Source: Onchidella celtica (lineage: Eukaryota > Mollusca > Gastropoda > Systellommatophora > Onchidiidae). From it: a stretch of 64,000 bases of DNA. Shown here one piece after another: positions 23,801 through 32,943 of the stretch; the first letter of the stretch is position 1, and the number at the start of each line of letters is the position of its first letter. The position numbers were made by a program, and so were the translations under genes. The notes under the pieces are model-generated. The model was not told the DNA's origin and ran no database searches. It saw nothing but the letters and a program-made list of their open reading frames with translations. The DNA is taken from NCBI GenBank assembly GCA_963931925.1, contig OZ007567.1, positions 85,546,677 to 85,610,676 of the forward strand, read 5' to 3'.

Positions 23801-23836
23801 TTAGTGAATGAGTGTATTGATCATGAAGCACTATAA
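8892..23836 (+). CDS. CIAO2A: CIAO2A-like cytosolic iron-sulfur assembly component (MIP18 family), five exons
   Basis: The exons are 8892-9003, 13026-13190, 22322-22371, 22848-22893 and 23736-23836 (TAA 23834-23836). All junctions are GT/AG and phases match (1, 1, 0, 1), giving 157 residues, about the length of human CIAO2A (160). MIP18-family proteins work with CIAO1 and MMS19 to insert Fe-S clusters into cytosolic and nuclear apoproteins; CIAO2A is linked to IRP1 maturation. Diagnostic stretches are '[13 protein letters not shown]' (about residues 37-49), 'FVPTVPHC' with the conserved reactive cysteine (about 81-88), 'GTHET' and '[20 protein letters not shown]' (about 125-144). The last resembles CIAO2A more than CIAO2B. 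The divergent acidic N-terminus (residues 1-36) starts at the first ATG of the open exon. Intron 2 (13191-22321) contains a full LTR retrotransposon in sense orientation; without it the intron would be about 0.68 kb. Confidence 0.9.
9452..10064. repeat. Foldback structure with three inverted arm pairs in shuffled order
   Basis: In CIAO2A-like intron 1. Arm B (about 9452-9574) is about 95% complementary to B' (about 9822-9943). Arm C (9596-9636) is an exact 41-base inverted match to C' (9985-10025). A weaker pair A (about 9429-9445, 'ctcgagcgcc') matches about 10040-10064. The left order is A-B-C but the right order is B'-C'-A', so this is not a simple hairpin. Upstream, 'ccggtcccggact' and 'ccagtcccggact' at 9175-9225 form a short direct repeat. 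There is no ORF of note. It may be a foldback or composite MITE. Confidence 0.7.
10065..13025. other. Remainder of CIAO2A-like intron 1, nothing recognised
   Basis: AT-rich intronic sequence. ORFs up to 137 codons (12019-12432, + strand) have no domain-like composition and no splice context. The intron ends with a pyrimidine-rich acceptor at 13024-13025. Confidence 0.5.
13291..14482 (+). repeat. 5' LTR
   Basis: A 1192-bp long terminal repeat, TGTCAC...GTGACA, nearly identical to 20545-21737. An AATAAA at 14375-14380, about 100 bases from its end, is a plausible polyadenylation signal. The 67-codon minus-strand ORF inside it recurs in the other LTR and is not a gene. Confidence 0.95.
14484..14501 (+). 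other. Primer binding site, tRNA-Pro type
   Basis: One base after the 5' LTR comes 'tgggggctcgtcc', matching the first 13 bases of the tRNA-Pro primer site well known from murine gammaretroviruses; the last five bases diverge. Confidence 0.7.
14502..15444 (+). other. Long 5' untranslated leader of the LTR element
   Basis: About 940 bases between the primer site and the Gag-Pol start, T-rich in its second half, with no long ORF. The packaging or dimerisation signal would be expected here, but none can be named from sequence alone. Confidence 0.5.
15445..20190 (+). CDS. Gag-Pol polyprotein, order Gag-PR-IN-RT-RNase H (Gmr1-like)
   Basis: A 1581-residue single ORF with no stop or frameshift. 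Residues 1-130 are a charged coiled coil with 'EQEREFK' repeats. Residues about 145-315 are a capsid-like region whose second half resembles the SCAN fold. Two CCHC knuckles follow (about 412-445, '[14 protein letters not shown]'). Protease has DTGS at about 530. Integrase (about 718-960) has an HHCC finger and D, D, E in 'SIDLVGP', 'LSDRGAQF' and 'CERLNS'. It precedes reverse transcriptase (about 1165-1400), which has 'SFFDDI', a phenylalanine replacing the usual first tyrosine of the YxDD box. RNase H (about 1460-1581) keeps D-E-D-D ('RTDAS', 'ECLAIVW', 'TDHKPL', 'HIADYLSR'). Integrase before RT is the defining order of the Gmr1 group. The ATG is the first in frame after the leader. It appears coding-competent. 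Confidence 0.95.
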   Translation: MAELQQLMKLGKELGLEGEELRGWIKEQQADLRDERAKDREREKEAQERQREEEREAKDKEQEREFKQQEREAKTQEQEREFKLKELQQEREFKLKEIEAQEREQEIKLKEIEAQVKIAELDSKKNTPTETVERQVHNKGGVRIKLPTFDDRKDDIDAFLYRFELNAQLQWGENKELWATYLASLLQGRALTYFKELQREDVQDYDKLKALLLRRFARTEEYFREQFRRARADTREDFAAFVARLTEYFANWVHLAHVGADFAKLKDLMIRDQLYASCHKDLVAFLKENEPATVQEASKLAEAYRTAHPSKPVARAYVQDAGYVAVVEGSPAGLRDRSRQRGAYSGQAQGQCRGYHQSPAYGSGKFDRAGGLGRGNGRGRFVTFADDRRHRDSSSGRDGSRGPRPSAAQGAECWTCGRVGHFSRECRAANCWNCGRADHISVNCPAGRIAANVDSSSSPCSPNKFHHAAACVTSDNGGGQYSKCPSCEKLLSSGVLPCGRKIPVINSCHTGGGLRVYPGFVGDEPVSVLRDTGSTVVGVHRDCIRDSQLTGETAPCIQFSGAIEKLPMARIVIDTPFLSGEVEAVVGCFPGVQLIIGNVSRVVSPSDENVQAWSQSKGIDFCAAVETRRRVADKDRIRPLATPAVNLDITPERLARLQREDPSLNPCFGEARTEKTRRYKNGSSSFVVQAGILFRKYVTVSSILKQVVVPALLIATVLHLAHDVPLAGHMGIARTKERVLKNFYWPSIHRDVQVYCKTCSACQKTTHKGRTPQAPLQKIPTVSEPFKKVSIDLVGPIHPATDRGNRFFLTVICNATRLPEAVPLRTITSEAVAEALFAIFARVGIPEQILSDRGAQFTSEMMKELFRLFSIQPITTTPYHPQANGMCERLNSTLKSMLRKVAADRPKDWDRYIPAVLFAYREVRQESTGFSPFEMMYGRSLRGPTDVLRDMMTSPSSGDDEQVSVFQYLVDLRERLSSARTIAEEASGIASKRAKAYKDRGSKLRIFKPGDKVLLLLPTDHNKLLMTWKGPYVIERVVSKVDYAIHIDGASKVFHVNMLQRFYERPEYLCAQTKPEESVFSIACTGVVDQSDCDVSDTEAQQELQIQLPELTPTQGYRDVKINPDLTSSRSRELKTLLASFPDVVTDLPGRTTVIQHQIKLTSDKPVFLRPYPLPFSSRDRVIKEVESMLKLDVIEPSTSPYSSPIVIVKKLDGSVRFCIDFRRLNTITVGDREPIPFQEELIASLAGSTWFSKIDLTKGYWEIPLTEESKQYTAFQTPIGLFQFKVMPFGLVNAPATFARLMRLVLKDIPNVVSFFDDIACHTSTWSDHIQTLTVIFQRLRHFGLTAKPAKMDLACPEIVFLGHIVGRGVQRPEVTKIDKLVGLQIPKTKKQVRSLVGILNYYRKFIPNFSSLSSSLTDLTKKGQPDKVQWTSECQTAFDNLVTALSSSPILILPDFRSNFILRTDASDSGVGACLLQEKNECLHPVCYVSRKLLQRERKYSVIERECLAIVWSVQKLGRYLMGREFCIQTDHKPLTFLSKNRSCSPRLSRWALALQPYTFVIQPIPGTSNHIADYLSRA
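20191..20544 (+). other. 3' untranslated segment and polypurine tract of the LTR element
   Basis: About 350 bases after the pol stop with no further ORF, ending in a purine-rich tract 'ggggtgggggatga' at about 20531-20544. This abuts the TGTCAC of the 3' LTR, as expected for the plus-strand primer. Confidence 0.75.
20545..21737 (+). repeat. 3' LTR
   Basis: A 1193-bp copy of the 5' LTR, differing by one extra G and two substitutions noticed by eye. It is followed by the target duplication TAGTC. Confidence 0.95.
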
Positions 23837-25580
23837 TTGACCAACTAATGGCTGATGTCTTAACCAAGGATATATGAGAAAATATTTGTTTCTTATGGTA
23901 TGTGTTTCATCAGGCAATAGTGCTTATCGGAAAGGTTTGTTGTGTCTTAAGTATCCAAGGCATGGGAAAGCTTGGCAGAGGTAACAATGTTCCAGTAGAG
24001 GCAGTAAAGATCCACATAGGAACCTGAGGCAATGGTGACAGACATTACTTTTTGTCTCTGAATTTGAGGAGGGGGAGAGAAGGGTAACAACAGTGTTCAG
24101 TAGAGACTGTAAAGAACCACTCGGGAGCCTTAAGCAGTGATAACAGACACTACATGTACTTTGTCTCTGAATTTGAGAGGGAGAGAGCAGAAAGTAGGAA
24201 ATGATGATTTCTTGCATATCCAAGACCCATACACAGACCTATAAATATTCTTGTAGCTCCAGTAAACTGTGTATGATATATAGTTAGTATTGTTTCCAAT
24301 CTTATGGAAATAGAGTTAATTACAATGTAATTCAGAGCCACTTTCATTCAGGTTTATGGGACCAAAAAAAAAAAAAAAAGACAACGAAACACAAATTCAG
24401 TTGTGTCCTACCAATACTATAGCAGGAACTAAATGTCTTGGAGCTAGTGCATTAGTCTTTGATGCTGTTATTATTAAAATTAAAATTTGGTCCTGTAATT
24501 TGTAATACGTAATTTTCAATGTTGAGGGCAAGTTTGTTGCCATCAGCTTTGCTGTAAATGTAAGGGAATCAATAAATAATATGGACTTGGATAGAGAAGG
24601 AGCTGAAACAGACCTCACTGGAAATGAAAGCTCTGTGCTGCAAAATGTCAGTAGTGAAACACTTTTGAAACTTTCCCGTTGTAACATTATTTGCAGCTAT
24701 TGCCATATAACCAGAACCCACCCCCACATTGAAACAAAAACAATGACAGGACAGTAGTTCCTTCAGTGATATTAAAAATATTGTTTTTAAAAGATTTCTT
24801 ATGAAAACTAGAGTAAATATACCTCATTGCAAACACATTTTACCTTTGCGCAGTACTCATATTTGCCCAGTTGAAACTGAAAGCACTCAGATTGCCTGTA
24901 GCTGTTTCCAATTGCCAGGAGATATAAAGAAAAAGGCCAAATTCATGTTAGATTATGCTTTATGAATGAAAATGTAGTCACACCTCAAAATCACATCTTT
25001 TGAACCCTGGACAGCGTTGTGAACACTTTGGGAGAATGTTGAGACCAAAGCCCCCCCCCCCCCCCCCTCTCTTTAAATACTTTTCAGTGAGTGAATAATT
25101 GCCTTTTTTACATTTCCTAACATCAAAGAAGTTTGTTATGTTTCAAATTTCTGGGTTTGTAAAATTAATTGCAAACAAACAAAATAATGGGAAAATGGAG
25201 GATGACAGTCAGAGAAGACTCCAAAGCTGCGGGAGAAAGGAGAAAAAGACCACTTCAAAGAGATTTTTGAAATGAATTTAAAAAGTAGATCTATTCTAAA
25301 ACATTGAACTCGCAGTTAAGTAACCTGTTTCGCTTCAATTCTATACATTTCCTGTTGAAATCTTTTATTGTTTGATTTTTTTTCACTTGACAAAGGTGAA
25401 AGCCAAAAATTTTATGTATTTTCTGCCTTCTCTTTAGTTTACTTTGTATCGTTTGGGTTTTATTTCTCACACAAGGCTTTGCTACATACAACTTTTTCTT
25501 TTTGCCCAATTTTGACTATTCTAAAACAGTAACAGGAAACACATGCATGCTGGTTCAACATCACTGGCAGAGGCAGAAAG
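23837..25580. other. Downstream flank of CIAO2A-like gene; no gene recognised
   Basis: AT-rich sequence with an AATAAA-containing stretch near 24571, a run of about 16 A at 24365, and a C17 run near 25051. None of the short ORFs looks like a known family. The 3' UTR probably occupies the left part, but its end is not resolvable. Confidence 0.45.
23978..24190. repeat. Tandem duplication, about 103-bp unit, two copies
   Basis: The block starting 'ggtaacaatgttccagtaga' and ending near 'tctctgaatttgagg' is followed directly by a diverged copy (from about 24083, 'ggtaacaacagtgttcagta'). Identity is about 80% by eye. Confidence 0.65.
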
Positions 25581-25584
25581 AGAT

Positions 25585-27640
25585 TATTTACAAAACGGGC
25601 ATGCAAATTCTGCATTTTCCAAATCTTGCAGTGACGATGCATTGTAATTTTCATCCCCTGTGCACTTAACATGATGCCACCTTCCGCACTCTCATCCAGT
25701 CTTCTTTATCACCCTTACAACCATTACCTACAACCTTACATCTTACTTCATTTTCATCAAACATCAGGATACTTGCACCACTTTCATTCCAGTTGTCACA
25801 TTCACACTCACTGTCATCAAACACCCATTGACATCTTCTCAGATTCAGAGCGGGAGATGATTGATAGTTTCCATTTTCTCACTCTCTCTTCTTTTGTTGT
25901 CTTTCTTCCCCCTTTCTCTCCTTCTCTTCACCTTTAGCTTTTCTTTCTTTTTTTCGCTCCTGCTTCTTCCTTTTCTTTTCTTCCTGATCCTTCCTCTTTC
26001 TTTCTTCCTGCTCTTCCTGAACTTTTTAAACTCATTTCCACTAGTCATTTTTGGTAGTTGGCACCTCATAACTTTCTTCTTCCCCTTAGAACTCCCAATC
26101 TGTAAGTAGGGGGAGGTTGTCAAATGTCAGACTGGTTTGTCCAGGTCATGGGGGACCTAAATTTAAAGGCTTGGTCAGTGCTATGATGCCAAATGCCCTT
26201 TGAAGTGGTCTGAACACTGATTTGAACAACATGTTATCATAGTCACCATCCTCAGAGTCAGTGTCCAAGTCCGTCATTTGCCTTAACAGTTAAATAACTT
26301 AACTGGTGCAGTACTCTGTCCTGTCCCGGTGTTGCTGTAATGTCCTGGGAGGCGCACAGGCTAAGGTTGAATGGCGTGTTGGATTAGATGGGGCTGGGAA
26401 TTTTTGCTGCAGAAGCAACTTTTGCTGTAGATGTTGCCTTGGTGTTAGAGGTTGCTGAGACAGTCTGTGCTGCAAGCGCAGCGAGGGCGGGAAATGATGG
26501 AGCTACTCTTTTAAGGTTTGCTACTGACCCAGCAAGGCTCTGGGAGGGTCCGATTGATCATCTATAATACATTTACTTTTTGTATGATTTGGATGCTAGG
26601 GCACAAATCCAGCACCCCAGAATCCACTGGAGACCAAATCTTTTGTATTGCTATTCGCTGTTGTCCTGGCCTGGTTCAGAATATACGAGAAAAAGTCTTC
26701 TTTTTCAAATGTTCTGGATTTGTTTTTCCATAAAAAAGCAAGAAGCGACGTCATCCAAGCCCCTTTCAGTGACCTGAAAACAGTCAAATCAGGGGTTGGA
26801 GTGATGGAGAAGTTATGAAAAATGATGTTATTGGATGTGCACAATTCATAAATTTTAAGAAAATAAGAGACGCGAGTTTTGTCATGTGGCCATCTGTGAA
26901 CACTGAGAAAGACAAGTTTTGTCACATATTTTACAAATGGAATAAGATCATTTTGGAACCAGTTTTAAAATTATACATGTTCATGTATTATCAGAATCAA
27001 TCCAATGTCTATATTAACTATATATACATTTCTCATGTGGTGTTTATTCAATTATTGTATAATATGAATTTTTACCTGCACTGGCTTTAGCTAAATATCC
27101 CTTTTTTATCCAATCATTTTGCAATTGCCGAAAGCTTGATTCAGGGAAACATTCAAGTACCGGTATCTAAAAACTTCTGGGACGGAAAAATGATCAAGTG
27201 GTGCACCATTATTGTCCACTAGCAGATTCACACCCAAGAACTGTAATTTTTTGGCGTGTATCACTCGTTACCTGCAGGAAAGGGAAATCAGCATGAATAA
27301 AATATATTTTACTTTAATGTAACTCTAAACTTTTTTTTGGTGGCACTTCTACCTGGGAGGAATTATTCATTGACGAATATATGAAAATGCCCAATGGCCG
27401 TAATGAGAAAGTGACAGATGGCAGCAATGATGATGCTGATGGTAGGCATACTTACAGAAAACGTTTTTATCGCCTATGGGGGCAATAACATTTCCAATGT
27501 TGGGGCACAAGAGAAAGCCAGTTCCATGGCAACTGAAGACTCGATCAGGATCTGTGAAAATACTGTCTTCAAACCAGGTCCTGTCTTTGCCTTCCGTGAG
27601 GCAGGCCCACTGGCTGCCTAGGGCTTGGGTTTTTCAGACA
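25585..27640 (-). pseudogene. Degenerate pogo/Tigger-like transposase with C-terminal PHD-like finger
   Basis: Minus-strand reading frames, broken by stops and shifts, give in order: 'DPDRVFSCHGTGF' (about 27530-27565, where family members have CDETG), 'IAPIGDKNVF', 'LLVDNNGAPL' (about 27205-27235, second catalytic Asp), and 'DLTVFRSLKGAW' (about 26755-26790, third Asp). Then come 'GFWGAGFVP' (about 26596) and a lysine/arginine-rich tail (25845-26123). Last is a zinc-finger-like segment, 'GNGCKGDKEDW' followed after a one-base shift by 'RWHHVKCTGDE' and a final CPFC (about 25585-25720). The order matches pogo-type DDE transposases that end in a PHD finger. The first catalytic Asp-Glu is replaced by His-Gly. 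No N-terminal helix-turn-helix or terminal repeats were found. It is a dead copy, separate from the two pogo-like elements further right. Confidence 0.65.
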
Positions 27641-28423
27641 GACAGAACTGAGGAAAAGGAATGAACAGAAACACATTGAACACAAGTGCGTGTAGATCTA
27701 TTGTATAGAGTCAATACATGGCATATTGGCAGAACTTGCAATTGGTGGAGAGGGTGGGGAGAGATTTTTTTTTTTTTTTTACCCTTTTTATGTCTGTTCA
27801 TAAATCTCTCCACCCACTTCTCTCTTTCAATGGTGTAAATAGTGTCATTGGCGCTGTTCTCCTTGGCTGTTGCAAAACTACGTTCTTGACAGCCCCGCAC
27901 AGTTATCTTTAGTTCTTACAAATCCTGTACGCGGGGACTCCTTAAGCCACCCGACAATCTGCAAGGAGACAAAGGGAGTAAAAGTGCAAGAGGGGAAGAG
28001 CAGAGTCTGAGCATGCTTACACATTTATATTTAAAGGCAACAATGATGGGTTTTATTTGATTTCTTAATGGAAAGGTTGTGGTTACCATAATTATGATAG
28101 CTATGATAATGTTGATGATGATAATTTGAGGAGGGAGGGAGGGTGGGGAAGAAGAAAGCGAGGAGGAGGAGGCAAAAGAAGCAAAACCCTTTCCTCTCCA
28201 TTTTTAGTCGGGGCGGGTTTTCCTTGGCCTATTCACCGTTTACTACTTTTGTCGCAGAGGGTCGAGACTGGTATGCCCTATTTCTTGGCAGATTTCCCCA
28301 GTCTGAGTAGTGAGTGTACCAGCTGAGGTTGATCTCAGTCAGAGTTGTGGGGACGACAGACTTGGAGTTTTCACCATCTGAGTGTCATGATGAATTCGTT
28401 TTTGGTGCCATGTTTCTGCATAC
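27641..28423. other. Spacer, no gene recognised
   Basis: A poly-T run (about 27766-27780) and a G/A-rich tract (28126-28180). It holds no supportable coding region. Confidence 0.4.
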
Positions 28424-28923
28424 ACTAGCTGAGTTACCCGGCCCTGCCCAGGATAAATCGATTTATTAGTTTCAGTTCTGGGTGATTATTATGGACCTGC
28501 TTCATTTTGCCTGTTCCTTTAGTTTTATTTTATTTTTGTTTGTTTGTTTGTCTTTAGATAAGTTTTACTGCTCTCCCTTTGCGCGTTGACATCCTGCGCA
28601 TCCCGTCAGTATCCGTCAAATGGCAATGATTTGAGCACGGGTTAGTTTGTTAGTGAACACATCGCAGGAAGTGATAACGTCATGTGCAGGAGGAAGTGGG
28701 CTGTTATTAGAAACATACATCAATACCTTATTGATCGTAAATTTCGGATCAAACGCTCTCGTGAATTTAGTCTTTAATTATAACCGCATTTACCGATTAA
28801 CTCAGAAATAAAAAATGGTTTTGTTTGTGTATAGCGAAAGGAACAATGTTCGCTATCCCATAATCCTTTGTGCCAAATTTCAGGTCAGTGCGTTGTGTAG
28901 TTTCCGAGTCCATAGGACTATTA
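28424..28923 (+). mobile_element. 3' part of an old retroelement tail (SINE/LINE-like), split by the nested block
   Basis: The sequence beginning 'gagttacccggccctgccc' and containing 'gtgccaaatttcaggtcag' plus 'gtttccgagtccata' resembles non-LTR or SINE tails common in invertebrates (family from memory, not searched). It stops at 28923. The likely continuation 'ttgtagctttattatataga' resumes at 43690 after the pogo-like element, so this was the target of that insertion. Confidence 0.4.
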
Positions 28924-31472
28924 GGGGAACACGGGGCACGATGGGTCACAAATTTTTAACAGCTTGTTACACAAGAACCATGGGTGCCAGCTTTTAAACG
29001 ATGTGTTTCCTGCAAACCCACTTCCCAATTTTTTGTATTCCTGCAAGGTCTTCGGTGTACACGGAAACACCGCGGTCGACCCCCAAAGAGGAGCTAACAC
29101 AATATGAAAAGCCACTAAAACCCTGTTTGTGCTTTTAAAACATTGTTTTATACTAATATTTTTTGTTTATTTAGATCTAATATATTTAATAATCTTCCCT
29201 AACAATGCTAAGTGCCCTATCACAGTCTTCCCTATAACCACTTTGAAAGTGGTTACATTTTCTTGAAAAATTTTGTGATGGACAGTGTTTGTCCACCACC
29301 ATATTGCTTTCTCTTCCTTGAAACAGAGAAAGCAGGATGTGAGGCTGATGTTGATGCTGTTGGTTTTAATGAAGATACAGATGATGAAACTGCTGTAAAT
29401 GAAGAAGCTGATGTTGAATTTGATCTAGAAGCAGAAGTTGAAGCTGGTGTAGCTGTACATGCTGGAGCAGCTGTACTAGTAGAAGCTGAAACTGCTGTAG
29501 ATGCACATGTTGGAGCAGTTGTAGATGTAGAAGGGAAAACTGTTGTAGATGAAGAAGCTGGTGTAGATGATGCTAAATTTGATCTAGAAGCTGATGTAGC
29601 TGTAGAAGTTGAAGCTGGTGTAGCTGTAGAAGTTGAAGCTGATGTAGCTGTAGAAGTTAAAGCTGATGGAGCTGTAGAATTTGAAGCTGGTGTAGCTGTA
29701 CATGCTGGAATAGGTGTACTAGTAGATGCTGTAGTTGATCTAAATATTGAAGCTGTAGAAGCTGGTGTAGATACTGGTGTTGAAGTAGAAGTTGAAGCAG
29801 ATGAAGTAGTTTTGCTCACATTTTGGAACTGATGGTATCGCATATATATAAGTTGCCACAGATTCCTTCATGTTATCACTTATGTCATAGGTGACAGCAG
29901 ATACTTTTTTGGCTGTGATGTCAGATTTTATTAGTGCCAGTGCCTCATAGTTGTATGTTGTCATCCTTGTTCTGTCTGCCTCCAGAATATCATCCATGAT
30001 GTTGAAAGTAGATTCCACAAGTGGACCACTAAAGATGGTTAAAAGAGCTTTCACTAGTCGAGACAGGCATGGGTACTTTGGCTCCCCTTTCTCTTTAAGT
30101 TTAAAAATATGGGCCCACCAGCACTCATCTATTCTAAAGTCAGGATCTTCTTCATCTGCATCAATTAAAGACACTTCATTGTCTGTGGTGTAGCTCTTCA
30201 GTTCACTGTCCAATAATCCCAAATCTGAATGGCTAATGATGTTGGGTAAAGATTCAGCCAACTGAACAAGAGCATCTGCTGTTCTGTCTGACCTCTGATT
30301 ACTGGGGTTGATGTAGGTCAATCTGGTGAGAATCTTATTTCTAAGGGGCAGCTTTCTCATGAATGGGGCAGCAGATGTGTACCCTTAAAGTAATGCTTTG
30401 TAGAACAGTTTCATCCACTGTCCATGGCGTGCTTTGTCCTTTCCACAAATAAGTAGGTGTGATTTTGCCATCTCACCCACAAACAAACTGCTGTCTCTCA
30501 ACTGTATGTTAGTATCTGTGAAGTTCAAAGTGTCCAGGGCTTTTGCATCAAACAATGGGAGTTGTTCAGGGTTGATAAAAAAACTAGAAAAGTCTTTGAC
30601 CACTGAAAAAATGTCCAAAATGAAGGCAATGGGCCTGAGGCTTCTGAGATTGAAATTTTTTGATAAATTTCTCAAATCTGCTGAGGACCCCTCTGCATAG
30701 ATGCATCACTGTGATGGTTTGAGCTTGAACATCAAACAAAGCACGAAGAATTCTGTCTTTCAGTTCCTTGCTTGCATCACTTTTGTCCTGTTTTTTCAAG
30801 ATGTCCCCAATCAGCTCTCTGCTCTCCTTGGTGACGTTGTACTTTTCATAAATGTTGTCAAGTGTAGTCTTGTTCTTCTTCTTTTCATCTGCAGTCAAGA
30901 AAGCTGAGTAGTAAAGAAGAAGTGAATCCCACAAATCAAACAGTCTGTTGGCTACCACAAGCATCTGGTTAAACCTGTTCGGGATTGGTCTGATGATTGC
31001 TCTTGTTTTCTTGTACAGGATCTCTTGAACAGAAGAAAAAAGACTTCGCACTTTCGGAGAATCTTCTATGTCGTAGTAAACGTCAGAACAAACACTTTGA
31101 AAAGAAAAGTCTCTTTCGAGGGGTACAAACAACTTCTTTGCCGCATTATTTAGCATATGGACATTATCTCCACTAACGTCTAACAGTGAAGTGTTCTCTC
31201 TTCGCAACTTTGCCTCCACACCATCTTTGACACCCCTCATCACATTGCAGTTGTCCATCATAACACTGACCACCTGACACCACTTCAATCCTCTCTCTTC
31301 CAAAACCGAGCCAATGGCAGCTGCAATGTTGTAGGCCGTTGCTAAGTTGACTACACGAACCCCCAGCAGTAGTACTGAGCTAAGATATTCAGCATTTTAT
31401 CACCCGCGTTGTTTGTGGCTTCATCAACATTTAGACTAAAAAGACAGCCTTGAAGTTTGTCTACTACTACTA

Positions 31473-32943
31473 CTATTTCCTGTTGCACCCACTGGTGCTT
31501 AGGGCAGCAACAAAGGATCTCCAGCCCTGTCTGTCCTGGGCCATCTTTGCGAGAGTTCCCCATGAGTGATTGAAGGATTTCATCTCTGCCTCGATCGTTC
31601 TCCGCCAGGTTGCCTTGGGTCTGCCTCGCTTGCGCTGTCCCTCCGGTGTCCACTGAAGTGCTGTTTTGGTTATAGAATTTGCTTCCTTTCGCAGCACGTG
31701 TCCAAGCCATCTCCATCGTCTCTTCGTGATGATGTTGGCTATTTCTTCTTGCTTGCATCGCCTTAGTAGTTCCTGATTAGAAATCTTGTTTGGCCAAAAG
31801 ATGCGGAGAATCCTACGAAGACATGTGGTGTGGAAGGAAGGCAACTTGGCGAGGTCACCTTCTGTCATTCGCCAACACTCTGATCCATACAGGAGTGTGG
31901 ATAGGACACAGCTTTGGTACAGTCTGATCTTGGTGTTGATGCCGTATTGTGTCGATTTCCAGATGTTGCTCATACTTTGAAAGACAGCCCTTGCATTTCC
32001 CAGCCTACTTTGGATGTCCTCCTTTGTGCCACCCTCTGGTCTGATAATGCTACCAAGGTATTTAAATTTGTCCGTCGTGGTGAGGTTCTTGTCATCTACT
32101 TGCACTGGTGCTGGAGTGTCTACATTTAGGGTCATAATCTCTGTCTTCTTCTGGCTAATCCGAAGGCCTACTTTGCATCCAAAATTATGTAGTCTCTGCG
32201 TCTTATCTTGCATGTGTTGGTGACTATGTGACAATAGCGCAAGGTCATCCGCAAAGTCCAAATCCTCTAGGTTGTCGAAGAGTGTCCATCTGATGCCTCT
32301 TGGTGCATCCTCTGTAGTTTTCCGCATAATCCAGTCGATTACGAGGTTAAACAAAATTGTTGACATCACACATCCTTGCCGTACACCAGTTTTCACTTCA
32401 AAGGATGCATCACTGTTTCCGACACTGCAACTGAAGTTCTTGTAAAAGCTTTTGATGAGTTCAACAAGCTTGCTGGGAATCCCATAGTGCCGAAGAATGC
32501 GCCATATACTCTCTCTGTGTCTGTGGATGCTGTCGAAGGCCTTTTCGAAGTCAACGAAGTTCACATAGAGCTGCCTTTGCCATTCTGAACACTGTTCTAT
32601 GATGTTTCGGAGTGTGAAGATCTGGTCAATGCATCCTTTCCCCTTTCGGAATCCGGCCTGTTCCTTTCTCAGTGTCTTGTCCACAGCATCTGACATACGT
32701 TGCACAATGATCTTGGCAAGGATTTTGCTGGGTATAGAAAGGATAGTGATACCACGCCAGTTGTTGCAATCGCTGAGTGCTCCTTTCTTGGGTATTTTCA
32801 CTATTCTGCCTTCATTCCAGCTCTTTGGTACTGCTTCTGCTTCCCAGATAGCTGTGAACAGTGGCTGAAGGATGGTGGCTGACTGATCCGGATCTGCTTT
32901 GAACAGTTCTGCAGTCAAGTTGTCTTTTCCTGGGGCTTTGCTG
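31473..32943 (-). pseudogene. LINE reverse transcriptase and C-terminal domain
   Basis: The RT palm motifs include 'DFEKAFDSIHR', 'GVRQGCVMST' and 'LDFADDLALLS' (catalytic FADD, about 32240). The C-terminus, 'RRWRWLGHVLR' then 'KRGRPKATWRRT', is typical of several invertebrate LINE families. It is in a different frame from the endonuclease because of the single-base loss near 32946. The stop is at 31473-31475, immediately before the trinucleotide tail. It is otherwise uninterrupted for 481 codons, so the copy is young. Confidence 0.85.

Noticed and set aside
25861..26109. Hydrophobic Ser/Phe/Leu-rich + strand ORF resembling membrane segments
   Set aside because: Antisense of the lysine/arginine-rich tail of the dead pogo-like transposase.
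29212..29832. 206-codon + strand ORF rich in EVEADVAV-like repeats
   Set aside because: It is the antisense of the Ser/Thr/Ala/Pro-rich tail of the hAT-like transposase; the repeat keeps several frames open. Context and the PIP-like ending favour the minus strand.
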